A stretch of 64,000 bases of DNA from an uncultured Tropicimonas sp. (GTDB lineage: Bacteria > Pseudomonadota > Alphaproteobacteria > Rhodobacterales > Rhodobacteraceae). The DNA lies in the NCBI GenBank assembly GCA_947497945.1, contig CANMIP010000009.1:120438-184437 (forward strand), given 5' to 3'. Positions 42,993 through 52,610 of the stretch are shown here, piece by piece. A program made the translations under genes and the position numbers. The notes under the pieces were generated by a model that was given only the letters and a program-made list of their open reading frames with translations, was not told the origin of the DNA and did no database searches. Within the stretch, counting starts at the first letter, position 1. Every line of letters starts with the position of its first letter.

Positions 42993-44251
42993 CCGAGCGG
43001 CAGGGCCGTTTCGAGCCGCTCCAGCAGCGCGATCATCGCATCCCCGGCTTCCAGCGCGAGGCCGGCGCGGGCGGCGCGTGCAAGGCGGTCGCGGGTGGCA
43101 TCGTCCAGCTTGGTCAGCGCGGCGCCAAGCGCCTCGGCATCGGCAACGGCCAGCGCGCCCCCGGCCTGCGCCAACGCCTCGTAGGGCTCCGCGAAATTCG
43201 AGAGATAGGGGCCGTGCAGGATGGCGCTGTCAAACTGTGCCGGCTCGAAGGGTGTGTGCCCGCCCTTGTCGACCAGAGAGCCGCCGACGAAGCATTGTCC
43301 CGCAAGCGCATACCAGAGTGCCATCTCCCCCATCGTGTCTGCGAGATAGATCGCGTCCTTCGCTGAGGGCAGTTCGCCGGCTGAGCGTCGGCGATAGCGC
43401 AGGCCGGAGGCCTCCAGCAGCGCCGCGACCTCGTCGCCGCGCGGCACATGGCGGGGCGCGAGAATCATCTGGAGCTTCGGTCGCGCGGCGCGGGCAGCCT
43501 GGAACGCGGCGAGGACCAGTTCTTCCTCGCCCTCATGAGTCGAGGCGGCCAGCAGCGTGTTCGAACGCGCGAAAACGGTTCTGAACGGGGCAAGCTGCTC
43601 CGGCGTGGGCGGCGTCATCAGGACGGAGGATTTCAGCGTCAACCTCGGCAGCAGCGTCTCTTCCGGCAGGCCGAGGGCGCGGAACCGCCTCTCGGAGGCT
43701 TCGTCCTGGGCCGAGAGCAGGGTGACGGCGCGGGTCATCTGCGCGGCCAGCCCTCCGAGATAGCGCCATTTGGAGAAGCTGCCGGCGGAGATGCGGGCCG
43801 AGATCATGGCGACGGGCAGGCCACGTTTGGCGGCAAGCGCGAAGCGGTTGGGCCAGAGATCGCCTTCGAGCAACAGGAGTGCGTCGGGGCGGATCCCGGT
43901 AAGGAACGGTATGAGACAGGCTCGGTAGTCAATCGGGGCGAGGCTGGCGGTCAGACGGGGCAGGGGCCAGCTCCGGGCCATGTTTCGGCCGGTTGCGGTA
44001 TTGGCGGTGATATGGATGCGGAGCGAGGGGTTGCGCCGGAGCAGGGCCTCGATCAGCGCGCGCGCGGAGGTCAGCTCGCCATTGGAGGCACCGTGCAGCC
44101 AGAGGACGGGGCCGTCCCCTTCCTGCGTGGCGACGCGGCCGAGCCGTTCGCCCAGATCGCTCCAACTTTCGTGTTTCTTGTGCCGGTTCAGCAGGAGAAG
44201 GGCCGCGAAGACGGGCGCAAGAAGCGTCAGGAGGAGGCGGTATAGGAGCAC
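42989..44251 (-). CDS. waaA: 3-deoxy-D-manno-octulosonic acid (KDO) transferase
   Basis: A 420-residue GT30 enzyme that adds KDO to lipid A precursor at the inner membrane. An N-terminal membrane anchor (LLLTLLAPVFAALLLLN) precedes WLHGASNGEL, where the Glu is the catalytic base. LLLEGDLWPNRF is the variant of the usual ETELWPN motif; AASTHEGEEELVLAAF and ILAPRHVPRGDEV follow, and GQCFVGGSLVDKGGHTPFEPAQF is the strongly conserved donor-binding end. The start is a GTG. It lies just after the BrkB-family pair on the same strand (77-bp gap). Confidence 0.92.
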   Translation of the reverse strand: MLLYRLLLTLLAPVFAALLLLNRHKKHESWSDLGERLGRVATQEGDGPVLWLHGASNGELTSARALIEALLRRNPSLRIHITANTATGRNMARSWPLPRLTASLAPIDYRACLIPFLTGIRPDALLLLEGDLWPNRFALAAKRGLPVAMISARISAGSFSKWRYLGGLAAQMTRAVTLLSAQDEASERRFRALGLPEETLLPRLTLKSSVLMTPPTPEQLAPFRTVFARSNTLLAASTHEGEEELVLAAFQAARAARPKLQMILAPRHVPRGDEVAALLEASGLRYRRRSAGELPSAKDAIYLADTMGEMALWYALAGQCFVGGSLVDKGGHTPFEPAQFDSAILHGPYLSNFAEPYEALAQAGGALAVADAEALGAALTKLDDATRDRLARAARAGLALEAGDAMIALLERLETALPLG

Positions 44252-44328
44252 AGGCGCTGTCCGTCAGGCTGGGGTTGAGCCGGGATAGGCCGGGGCAGGG
44301 CGCGGGGCAAGCCCCATCACGGCGCGGG

Positions 44329-45177
44329 TCAGGCGCTGTCGAGAGCGACCCCTTCGATCTCGGCATTGAGCAGCCCGCCGAGCACGACGACATAGGCGGT
44401 GATGTAGAACCACAGCAGCATGGCGACGCTGGTTCCGAGCGAGCCATAGACGACATCGTAGCGGTTGTGCAGTTGCAGGAAGGAGGCAAAGCCCCAGGAG
44501 GCCAGGCCCCAGCTCAGCATCGCGAAGCCGGCGCCGAAGGAGAGCCAGGGCGTGCGCTGCGATGCCCGGTTCGGCCCGAAGCGATAGACGACGGAAAGGC
44601 CGAAGCCGGTGGCGGCCATCGCGACGCACCAGCGCATCAGTTCGACCCCCGCACCCGGCGGCGGCATGTTCAGGAAGACCTGGCCCGCCAACGGCACGAA
44701 GAAGATCGTGGCGATGGCGACCATGGCCACGCCCATGAGCAGCAAGGTCAGCGCGATGGAGAGGCCGTTATGGCGCAACGGGCCGCGCGCGCCGGTTCGG
44801 TAGACGGCATTCATCGCCCGGATCAGCCCGGCGACGGCCAGTCGCGAGACCCAGAGCGCCAGCAGGAACGAGGTGATCGAGGCCAGCCCAAGCGCGGGCT
44901 TGGGCTGCTGGGCGAGGCTGTGCAGGCGGGTGGCGATGACACGGGTCGCCGCGTCGGGGACAACCTGGTCATAGGCGTGGATCTGTTGCTCGATCACGGC
45001 CGGGTCGGCGAAGGCGCCCCAGAGCGTGACCAGCGCGCCCATGGCGGGAAAGAAGGCCAGCAGGCCGAAAAAGGCAACGCCGGCCGAGAGCAGGCCGAGA
45101 TTGAGCTCGGATGTGATCCGCAGCATCCGGTCGAGCCAACGCAGCGCCCGCCTTGCATATCCGAACGGGCCGCTCAC
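44329..45177 (-). CDS. YihY/BrkB-family membrane protein (second of a tandem pair)
   Basis: A 282-residue inner-membrane protein with about six helices. GLLSAGVAFFGLLAFFPAMGALVTLWG at the N-terminus and YGSLGTSVAMLLWFYITAYVVVLGGLLNAE near the C-terminus are the BrkB-family signatures. It begins at a GTG overlapping the stop of the upstream paralogue (GTGA), so the pair is coupled. The molecular function of this family is not established. Confidence 0.8.
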   Translation of the reverse strand: MSGPFGYARRALRWLDRMLRITSELNLGLLSAGVAFFGLLAFFPAMGALVTLWGAFADPAVIEQQIHAYDQVVPDAATRVIATRLHSLAQQPKPALGLASITSFLLALWVSRLAVAGLIRAMNAVYRTGARGPLRHNGLSIALTLLLMGVAMVAIATIFFVPLAGQVFLNMPPPGAGVELMRWCVAMAATGFGLSVVYRFGPNRASQRTPWLSFGAGFAMLSWGLASWGFASFLQLHNRYDVVYGSLGTSVAMLLWFYITAYVVVLGGLLNAEIEGVALDSA

Positions 45178-46082
45178 GCGACCGGGGTTTCCGCAGCCCC
45201 TGGCGGCGCGGAGCTCGGCGCGGGTTTGGACGCAGGCGTGGCGGGCTCGGTCGGGTCGGTCAGGCGTTCGCTCTCGGCATTGACCAACCCGCCCAGCAGC
45301 ACGACGAAGGCGCTGAGATAGAACCACATCAGCATGGCGATGACGGCGCCGAGAGAGCCATAGACCTCGTTGTAATTGCTGAAATTCTCGAGATAGATCG
45401 AGAAGCCGACCGAGACGATGGCCCAGAGGCAGACCGCGAAGACCGAGCCGGGCGAGAGCAGCGGGCTGCGCTTGTCCGGGCGGTTGGGTCCGAGCCGATA
45501 GAGCAGCCCGATGCCGAGCAGCACGACCCCGATGCCAACGAGCCAGCGCAGCGCATCGACCGCCAGCCCGGAATAGGGCCCGAGCGGCAGGAAGGCGAGC
45601 AGGATGGGTGCGACGACAACGCTTGCCATGGCCGTCAGCGCCACGGCGATGAGCATCACTGTCAGCAGCAACGCCAGGATCGCACTCCACAGCCCGCTGC
45701 GCGGCGGTGTCTGGTAGACGGCATTCAACCCGCGAATGAGCGCCGCGGTCCCCGCACGTGTGGCCCAGAGAGCCGCGCCGATGGACAGCGCCGTGGCCCA
45801 GCCGAGCACTTCCTTGGGGCCCGAGGCGATGGCGTGAATCCGGCTGGAGAGGATCTGGTAGGCCTCTTCGGGCATCATCGGCTCATAGGTCGCGAGCTGG
45901 TCCGAGACGATTTCGGGATCGGCGAAGAATCCCCAGAGCGTGACCAGCGAGGTGATGGCCGGGAAGATGGCGAAGAGACCGTAAAAGGCGACGCCGGCGG
46001 CGATCAGGCCGATATGGCGGCTGCCGATGCCGTCATTGACGGCACGCAGGAATGTGAGCGACTTTCGCAAGCGGGATGGCAT
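45174..46082 (-). CDS. YihY/BrkB-family membrane protein (first of a tandem pair)
   Basis: A 302-residue paralogue of the downstream gene: GLIAAGVAFYGLFAIFPAITSLVTLWGFFADPE and YGSLGAVIAMLMWFYLSAFVVLLGGLVNAE align directly. It has six predicted helices and a Pro/Ala-rich cytoplasmic or periplasmic tail (about 30 residues) that the second copy lacks. GGAGA precedes the ATG. A tandem duplication is the simplest explanation. Divergent from gpsA. Confidence 0.82.
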   Translation of the reverse strand: MPSRLRKSLTFLRAVNDGIGSRHIGLIAAGVAFYGLFAIFPAITSLVTLWGFFADPEIVSDQLATYEPMMPEEAYQILSSRIHAIASGPKEVLGWATALSIGAALWATRAGTAALIRGLNAVYQTPPRSGLWSAILALLLTVMLIAVALTAMASVVVAPILLAFLPLGPYSGLAVDALRWLVGIGVVLLGIGLLYRLGPNRPDKRSPLLSPGSVFAVCLWAIVSVGFSIYLENFSNYNEVYGSLGAVIAMLMWFYLSAFVVLLGGLVNAESERLTDPTEPATPASKPAPSSAPPGAAETPVA

Positions 46083-46251
46083 CGGTCTGTTTCTCCGCGG
46101 AATTTCGTCGCCACCTTATCATCTCGGACGTGCGGGAAAAGCCGTGCATTGGCCGGGTGTTCGGGACGGTTGCCTTCGCCGCGCAGCGCGCTAGATTCGC
46201 GCTCCGTCGGAACGGGGCGAAAGCGCCGGACGACCAGAGGAGGAGCGAGAT

Positions 46252-47355
46252 ATGCCCGAGTCGAATGCGCCGGAGCGAAACAAGGCGCCGCAGCCCTATG
46301 GGTCCATCGCGGTGATCGGCGCAGGCGCCTGGGGGACGGCGCTGGCAGCCGTGGCGCGGCGGGCCGGGCGCGAGGTCCGGCTCTGGGGGCGCAACGAGGA
46401 AGACATCGCGACAATCGCCAAGACCGGCTGCAACCTGCGCTACCTGCCGGGGGTGCAATTGCCCGAGGGGATCGCGGCGAGCTGCGACATGAAAGCAGTG
46501 CTCGATGGCGCCGAGGCGGTGCTGATCGTCACCCCGTCGGTCACCCTGCGCGAGATCTGCCGGCAGATGGAGCCCTGGCTGGCGCCGGATGCGCCTGTCG
46601 TGCTCTGCGCCAAGGGCATCGAGACCGGCTCGGGCAAATTGCTGAGCGAAGTCGCGGGCGAGGAACTGCCCGGCCATCATTTCGGCGCGCTCTCCGGTCC
46701 GACCTTCGCCAGCGAGACGGTCCGGAACTTCCCGACCGCTGTCACGCTCGCCTTCCCCTTTGCGCAGGCGCATCGCCGCGAGCCGCAGGCCGCGCCGGCC
46801 TCGCGCATGGCGCTCTCGCTCGGCTCGGCCAGCTTCCGGCCCTATATCAGCGATGACCTTGTCGGCGTCGAAGTTGCGGGTGCGGTCAAGAACGTGGTCG
46901 CGATCGCCTGCGGGATGATGACCGGCGCGGGCTATGCAGAGAACACCCGCGCGGCGCTCATCACCTGGGGCATCGACGAGATGAAGGCGCTGGCCGAGAT
47001 GCTGGGCGGGCGGCGCGAGACGATTGCCGGGCTCTCTGGTGTGGGCGACCTGACGCTGACCTGCTCTTCCACCACGTCGCGGAACATGAGCTTCGGTGTC
47101 CAGCTCGGTCGCGGCATCGATCGGCAGAATATCTTTGATGGCAACAAGGTCGTGGTCGAGGGCGAGGTGAACGCGATTTCGGTCATCGACCTGGCCGACC
47201 GAATCGGCCTCGAAATGCCGGTCTGCCGGGCGGTCCACGAGATCCTGCACGAGGGCGCGGAGCTGAGGGACACATTTGCCGCACTCTGGTCGCGGCCGCT
47301 GACGGGCGAGAACCGGATCCTCAATTTCGCACTGGAACATCCTGCCGGGCGCTGA
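46252..47355 (+). CDS. gpsA: NAD(P)H-dependent glycerol-3-phosphate dehydrogenase
   Basis: A 367-residue cytoplasmic enzyme that reduces dihydroxyacetone phosphate to glycerol-3-phosphate for phospholipids. The Rossmann motif AVIGAGAWGTALA is at about residue 19; CAKGIE, GPTFASE and the catalytic Lys in VAGAVKNVVAIACG (about residue 205) follow; GLSGVGDLTLTC and NRIL at the end are typical. AGGAGGAG precedes the ATG at optimal spacing. The residues about 163-180 (FAQAHRREPQAAPASR) are longer and more Ala/Pro-rich than in most GpsA proteins. Confidence 0.94.
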   Translation: MPESNAPERNKAPQPYGSIAVIGAGAWGTALAAVARRAGREVRLWGRNEEDIATIAKTGCNLRYLPGVQLPEGIAASCDMKAVLDGAEAVLIVTPSVTLREICRQMEPWLAPDAPVVLCAKGIETGSGKLLSEVAGEELPGHHFGALSGPTFASETVRNFPTAVTLAFPFAQAHRREPQAAPASRMALSLGSASFRPYISDDLVGVEVAGAVKNVVAIACGMMTGAGYAENTRAALITWGIDEMKALAEMLGGRRETIAGLSGVGDLTLTCSSTTSRNMSFGVQLGRGIDRQNIFDGNKVVVEGEVNAISVIDLADRIGLEMPVCRAVHEILHEGAELRDTFAALWSRPLTGENRILNFALEHPAGR

Positions 47356-47629
47356 TTTGGCGGCGAAGGGTAATGTTTCGGAAGTGTCGCTGACAATTAT
47401 TGACAAGTCTTGCTTCAGGGCATTTTCTGCCTTGAACGAGATTTCGTGGCCGAATTCCTGACGTAAACAATGTTCAATGCGCGAAAACCGACTCTGCGCG
47501 CAAAGGGCACATCTGCCATGCAGCTGCTGCGCTTGCTGCTGATGCTGCGGCGCAGTAATGCAGGTGCAACATCGACGTTGCAAGATTGGCCACGCCGAAA
47601 CGGGTGAAATTGACGAAAGGAGTGGTCCG

Positions 47630-48781
47630 ATGTCCGCGATCCTGACCCTGAATGCCGGTTCCAGTTCGATCAAGTATTCCGTGTACCTGACCGGCGAAGG
47701 TGAGCCAAAGGAATTTGCCGTTGGCCAGATCGACGGGATCGGGCCGGACGCGAAGCTGATCCTCAAATATGATGGCGAGACGACCGAGACCGATCTCGGC
47801 AAGGCCAATCACACGGACGGGCTGAAGGCGGTTCTGGCCGCACTGAAACCGATCCTGGGCGATCACGAGGTGACCGGCGTCGGCCACCGGATCGTGCATG
47901 GCGGTCCGAATTTCGCCGAGCCGATCGTGCTGGACGAGGCGAGCCTCGAAGAACTGTCCGGGTTGAACAAGCTCGCCCCGCTGCACCAGCCGCACAATGT
48001 CGCCGCGATCCGCGCTGCGATGGAGGCCTTCCCGGATGCGATCCAGGTCGGATGTTTCGACACCGGCTTCCATCACGGCCATGATTTCGCCAATGACGCC
48101 TACGCGCTGCCGCTCGAAATGTACGAGGAAGGCATCCGCCGTTACGGTTTCCACGGGCTCAGCTACGATTACATCACCGGCTACCTGGCCAAGGCCCATC
48201 CGGAGCTGGCCGACAAGAAGGTCGTGATCGCGCATCTTGGCAATGGTGCCTCGATGACTGCCGTGGTCGGGCGCCGGGCCATTGCCTCGACGCTGGGCTT
48301 CTCGGCGCTGGACGGGTTGCCGATGGGCACGCGCTGCGGACAGGTCGATCCGGGCATCCTGCTCTACCTGCTCGACAAGGGCATGAGCAAGGAAGAGCTG
48401 ACCAACCTGCTCTACAAGGAATCGGGGATGAAGGGGCTGTCCGGCATCACCCATGACATGCGCACGCTCAAGGAATCGGACGACCCGCGCGCGAAGCAGG
48501 CGCTGGAATATTACATCGCCCGCGTGATCCGCGAAGTCGGCGCGCTGGCGGCGGCTGGTGGCGGAATCGACGCGCTGGTCTTCACCGGAGGTGTCGGAGA
48601 GAACTCGCCGGCGATCCGGCAAGGCGTGGCCGATGGGCTCGGTTTCCTCGGCATCTCGGTGGACGAAGAGGCCAATGAGCGCAGTGACGAGGAGATCGGC
48701 ACCGGTTCGGTGAAGGTGCTGGTGGTCAAGACCGACGAGGAGCGCGTCATCGCCCGCGCCGTGTCAGCCAAGCTCAACTGA
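47630..48781 (+). CDS. ackA: Acetate kinase
   Basis: A 383-residue ASKHA kinase interconverting acetyl phosphate + ADP and acetate + ATP. LTLNAGSSSIKY (residues about 5-16), GHRIVHGG (Arg about residue 86), GCFDTGFH (Asp), RRYGFHGLSYDYI, AHLGNGASM and VFTGGVGENS (Glu) are all present, so the site is complete. AAAGGAG lies 7 bases before the ATG. No pta gene is adjacent, which is less common; in Rhodobacteraceae acetyl phosphate may also come from sulfoacetaldehyde acetyltransferase. Confidence 0.94.
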   Translation: MSAILTLNAGSSSIKYSVYLTGEGEPKEFAVGQIDGIGPDAKLILKYDGETTETDLGKANHTDGLKAVLAALKPILGDHEVTGVGHRIVHGGPNFAEPIVLDEASLEELSGLNKLAPLHQPHNVAAIRAAMEAFPDAIQVGCFDTGFHHGHDFANDAYALPLEMYEEGIRRYGFHGLSYDYITGYLAKAHPELADKKVVIAHLGNGASMTAVVGRRAIASTLGFSALDGLPMGTRCGQVDPGILLYLLDKGMSKEELTNLLYKESGMKGLSGITHDMRTLKESDDPRAKQALEYYIARVIREVGALAAAGGGIDALVFTGGVGENSPAIRQGVADGLGFLGISVDEEANERSDEEIGTGSVKVLVVKTDEERVIARAVSAKLN

Positions 48782-48859
48782 CCCGCGGCGTCGATCTTCG
48801 ATTGACAGAGGCGGACGGGCAGGGATCAACTTCCGGTGGAACAGCCGGAGGCCCGCTTG

Positions 48860-50446
48860 ATGATCAATCCTATTCGCGCAGTCATTCTTCTCGGGCTTCT
48901 TGCCTGGGGCGGTCTCGCCTCGGCCGGGGAGCGCGAGGCGGCGATCGGCGCGGCGCTGGAAGCCGCGCGCGCCGAAGGGAGCGTTGCCGGCGCGCAGCTT
49001 GCGGCACCGGACGCCTTGCAACGGTTTTACGAACTCCGTGAGAACGCGCCGGCCTGGGACGCCCAGATCGAGGCGCTTGAGGCAGCGCTGGACAGCGCCG
49101 AGGCGCAGGGGTTCCGTCGGGAGGATTTCAATCGCGCGGCCCTGGCGGCGGCGCAGGCCGCGGCAGCGGGCGGGGATGCAGCCCAGGTCGCGGCTTTCGA
49201 CATCCTGGCATCCGATGCGGCGATGCGCTTCGTGCATTACATGGCCTTCGGCAAGGTTGAGCCCGAGAGCCTCGATACGGCGTGGAATTTCGATCGGCCG
49301 GTCATCGAGCGCGATCCGGTGGAACTGTTCGCGGAATATCTCGCGGGGCCGGGCTTCGAAGTGCTGGCCGTTGCGCTGGAACACCAGGGATTTCAGTATC
49401 TTCAGCTTGTGGATGCCCTGGCCCGTTACCAGTCCATCGCCGCTTCGGGCGGCTGGGAGGCGATCCCGGAGGGCGAGGTACTCAAGCCCGGCGCGACGGA
49501 TGCGCGAATCCCGGCCTTGCGGGCAAGGCTGGCAGCCGAAGCGGTGGAGCGTGCCGAGGCAGGCGACGCGCCGACGCTCTATGACGAGGCGCTGGAATCC
49601 GCCATTCGCGCGTTTCAGCTCCGGCATGGCCTGACGGCAGACGGGGTGATCGGACCGCAGACATTGGCCTCGCTCAATCGCCCTGTCTCCGACCGGATCG
49701 ACAAGCTGCGGCTGAGCCTGGAGCGGTTTCGGTGGTATATTCGCGGGCTGGGGGAGGATTTCGTGCTGGTCAATATCGCCGGGGCGGAGACCTTTGTCGT
49801 GCTGGATGGCAAGCCGGCCTGGGCAACGCGGTCGATCACCGGGTCCGAATACCGCCAGACGCCGGTCTTTGCCGGCGAGATCGAGTACATGGTGGTCAAT
49901 CCGACATGGTCGGTTCCGGCGTCGATCTTCCGCAAGGACAAGCTGTCGAGGATCCGCAAGGATCGCGGCTATCTGGAGCGCAACAATTACGTTGTGCGCA
50001 GCCAGGACGGGAAGGTCATCTCCGCCTCTTCGGTCAATTGGAGCGCAAAGAATCCGGGGGTGTCGCTGATGCAGATGCCGGGGCCCGACAATGCGCTCGG
50101 CCGGATCAAGTTCATGTTTCCCAACAAACATGCGGTCTACCTGCATGACACGAATAACAGGGGGTTGTTCGAGCAGGAGGAGCGGAACCTGAGCTCGGGC
50201 TGCGTGCGTATCGAGGATCCGTTCGTGCTGGCCGGGCTGCTGATGCAGGGCGATCCGTCCTGGACGCAGGCGCGTCTGGAAGAGCTTCTGGAGAGTGGCG
50301 AGACGACCCGGATCGATCTGCCGGAGCCGATGTCGGTCCTGATGACCTACTGGACGGCCTGGGTCGAGGATGGGGAGGTGCAGTTCCGCGAAGATCCCTA
50401 TGAGCGCGACGCGGCCGTCCTTGCGGCGCTGAATGCCGATCCTTGA
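48860..50446 (+). CDS. Periplasmic L,D-transpeptidase (YcbB/LdtD type)
   Basis: A 528-residue protein with a signal peptide (VILLGLLAWGGLASAG). A helical scaffold domain (about 25-235) precedes a peptidoglycan-binding repeat (about 240-275, AIRAFQLRHGLTADGVIGPQTL) and the YkuD catalytic domain with His429 in YLHDTNN and Cys448 in SSGCVRIEDP. This order matches E. coli YcbB (LdtD), which makes 3-3 cross-links in peptidoglycan. GGAGG precedes the ATG at 48860; a GTG at 48836 is in frame but lies before the ribosome site. It ends before a structured intergenic region. Confidence 0.9.
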   Translation: MINPIRAVILLGLLAWGGLASAGEREAAIGAALEAARAEGSVAGAQLAAPDALQRFYELRENAPAWDAQIEALEAALDSAEAQGFRREDFNRAALAAAQAAAAGGDAAQVAAFDILASDAAMRFVHYMAFGKVEPESLDTAWNFDRPVIERDPVELFAEYLAGPGFEVLAVALEHQGFQYLQLVDALARYQSIAASGGWEAIPEGEVLKPGATDARIPALRARLAAEAVERAEAGDAPTLYDEALESAIRAFQLRHGLTADGVIGPQTLASLNRPVSDRIDKLRLSLERFRWYIRGLGEDFVLVNIAGAETFVVLDGKPAWATRSITGSEYRQTPVFAGEIEYMVVNPTWSVPASIFRKDKLSRIRKDRGYLERNNYVVRSQDGKVISASSVNWSAKNPGVSLMQMPGPDNALGRIKFMFPNKHAVYLHDTNNRGLFEQEERNLSSGCVRIEDPFVLAGLLMQGDPSWTQARLEELLESGETTRIDLPEPMSVLMTYWTAWVEDGEVQFREDPYERDAAVLAALNADP

Positions 50447-50825
50447 ATGCAGGTGATCGTGCTGTCTGACAAATGGTGCTGGCGGGCATGGCGGCATCGC
50501 CTTGATTCCGCGCCTGCCAGCGTTGCGATCCGATGCGCTCGATGAAAAAGGGCGCCTGGTCCCAGGGGGGGACCAGACGCCCGTCTTCAAACTCTTCCCT
50601 CTCACGAAGCGTCCGAAGTCTCAAATCGTACGGCACTAATAAAACGCGCCCTGTATAGAAACAGGAATGGCCCCGATTCGCTCTGGCGCACCGGGGGTGG
50701 CGCGCCGGACAGGGGGCTTTGGTCATCTTTCAAGTTTTTGAAAACATTTCCGTTTCAAGAATTCTGTGTATCAGGTCAATCCAGTTTTTCAATGGGACCA
50801 CCCTAGCGGGCGGGGTCCCGGAGAG
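50447..50825. other. 379-bp region between convergent genes, with two hairpins and a possible small RNA
   Basis: No protein gene is supported. A 10-bp stem (50478-50521, one G-U pair) lies 31 bases after the transpeptidase stop. A second strong hairpin at 50550-50582 has a U-tract on the minus strand. Bases 50610-50650 and 50730-50770 are AT-rich. Confidence 0.55.
50545..50582 (-). terminator. Rho-independent terminator on the minus strand
   Basis: A 14-bp stem with one mismatch (arms 50550-50563 and 50569-50582, loop of 5) is followed on the minus strand by five U (complement of 50545-50549). It lies 244 bases after the LuxR-hydrolase stop, so it could end that message or a separate short transcript starting near 50640. 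Confidence 0.7.
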
Positions 50826-52610
50826 TCATACCCCAGTTTGGGTATATTGACCTTTGACCAGGTGTTTTTCGATCTCGTCCAGCGTGCTGCGCCAGTGGCG
50901 AAACAGGATGAGCTGGCCGCCATCCTCGAAGATGCGGAAGTCGATCCAGTCATAATCCCGGCGAAATTCCTCCATCGTCGCCATCGGCACTTGCGGGTCC
51001 TGCGTGCCGTTGAGGAAGATGATCGGCATTTCCTCGCGCAGCGCGTGCACCGCATCGGACCAGTCTTCCGTCTTCTCGCCGAGCATCATGCGGGAGAAGG
51101 CTTCATGGGCGGAACGGTCCTCCGTCAGCGCCACCTCGGAGCCGGTGACGATGGCCTCGAAAGCCTCGGCATCCTCGAAGGTTTCGATATCGGCCTGGCT
51201 GTTGCCATAGACGGCATGGATGAAGCCGCGCTTGCCGATCTTGCGGGCAAGAAAGAAGCCGGCCTTGACCATGAAAGGTTGCAGATGCGGGGTGTATTTG
51301 GAGCCGGCAATGATGAAACGGTGCCACTTCTCCATGCGTTCGAACTGTTCACGCCGCGTCATCGGCAACACGCCGGCCGCGGCCACGAGCGCGGTGAACC
51401 GGCCGGGATAGCGGGTTGCGAGTTTGACCGCGGCGAAGAAGTCGTCGCCGGTCGACAGGATCGGGCAGCTTTCTGCGCCCTCGGCGGCGAGGATCTGACC
51501 GGCATCTTCGTAGAAGGTCTCGAAATAATCCTGGTCGGGATCGAGCATGGTCGACATGCCATAGCCCGCCCGGACCGGAACGATGATCTTGATCGCGCGG
51601 GCCTTCGCTTCCTGTTCGGCCGAGGCCGGCAGGCGGATCAATCCGTAATCGCCGGGCAGGTAGAAGACCGGCGCGCCGTCCGGATCGCCGAGGCAGAGAT
51701 AGTCCAGCCGGCGGCCATCGGGAGTGTCCAGGCTCTCGAAGGGACGCTCCTCGAGCGTGGCGTAGCCGCGAGAGACGATGCGCGGGGCCAGCTCGACCTC
51801 CAACGTCAGGTTGGACATGTCCATGATCGACAATGCCAGCCGGACCAGTTCGACCTGGCTGCGGGTCTCCGTCTTGGAGAGGATGGACTTGACCTGCGCC
51901 CGGACCGTATCGATCGAACGGCCGCGCTGTTCGGCGATCTCCTTGACCGAGCAGCATTCGACGAGGCTCTGGACGACGCTGGCCTCCGCGCTGGTCAGGT
52001 CGAAGGCGCGGCGCAGGATCTCGGAGAACCCTTCCGGGCAGCTCACCTCGGAGGAGGCTGCGAGAATATGGCGGGCGCCGTCGCCCAGCGTCGTGAGTTG
52101 CAGCCGGAGGACGACGAAATGCCCGCGTTCGCGCGAGCGCACGCGCAGGACGGCGGCATTGTCCTTCTCGCCACCAAAGACGGTCCGGGCCGCGGCCGCG
52201 ATCGAGACGATGTCTTCGGGGTTGATCGCCATCTCGGCGAGGGCTGCACCCGCCGCAAGGCCGAGCATCTGGTTCGCTGCCGCATTGGCCGCGTTCACCT
52301 GTCCTGCCTCGTCGAAGAGGAAGGCCGCGGCCTTGTCGAAGGGGGCAAGCGCCTGCGCCATCTGGGCCCGGGCACTGGAGCTGTCGATACGGTCCAGAAA
52401 AGCTTCCGCGCGACGGAAATGGCTGGAGATGGTCGGGTCGCCCAGCAATCGCGGCGAACTGAAATCTGCCTGCTCGCGCAGGGGTTTCAGGGCTTCCTCC
52501 CAGATATCGACAAGCGACTCGTAGCGCGACGGATCGAGCGCCACGTCATAGAGACGCTCGATGGCTTCGTCGCGGGCCTCGCCCGGCAGATCGGAATTCT
52601 CGCGTTGCAT
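50826..52610 (-). CDS. LuxR-type regulator with an internal HTH and a C-terminal degenerate alpha/beta-hydrolase domain
   Basis: A 594-residue fusion. Residues about 75-190 look PAS-like (AAAFLFDEAGQVNAANAAANQML). Residues about 200-265 are a LuxR/GerE helix-turn-helix (FDLTSAEASVVQSL, VKEIAEQRGRSIDTVRAQVKSIL). Residues about 275-590 have an alpha/beta-hydrolase fold (VFYLPGDYGLIRLP, VPVRAGYGMST, PMIIFLNGTQDP-like PIIFLNGTQDPQVP). At the nucleophile elbow (about residue 387) the sequence is LSTGDDFF, with no GxSxG Ser, so the domain probably binds a ligand and does not hydrolyse. It is divergent from bioMNY across 171 bp. Ligand and targets unknown. Confidence 0.82.
   Translation of the reverse strand: MQRENSDLPGEARDEAIERLYDVALDPSRYESLVDIWEEALKPLREQADFSSPRLLGDPTISSHFRRAEAFLDRIDSSSARAQMAQALAPFDKAAAFLFDEAGQVNAANAAANQMLGLAAGAALAEMAINPEDIVSIAAAARTVFGGEKDNAAVLRVRSRERGHFVVLRLQLTTLGDGARHILAASSEVSCPEGFSEILRRAFDLTSAEASVVQSLVECCSVKEIAEQRGRSIDTVRAQVKSILSKTETRSQVELVRLALSIMDMSNLTLEVELAPRIVSRGYATLEERPFESLDTPDGRRLDYLCLGDPDGAPVFYLPGDYGLIRLPASAEQEAKARAIKIIVPVRAGYGMSTMLDPDQDYFETFYEDAGQILAAEGAESCPILSTGDDFFAAVKLATRYPGRFTALVAAAGVLPMTRREQFERMEKWHRFIIAGSKYTPHLQPFMVKAGFFLARKIGKRGFIHAVYGNSQADIETFEDAEAFEAIVTGSEVALTEDRSAHEAFSRMMLGEKTEDWSDAVHALREEMPIIFLNGTQDPQVPMATMEEFRRDYDWIDFRIFEDGGQLILFRHWRSTLDEIEKHLVKGQYTQTGV

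Noticed and set aside
50550..50582. Structured region considered as a tRNA
   Set aside because: It forms a single hairpin with no cloverleaf or anticodon arm.
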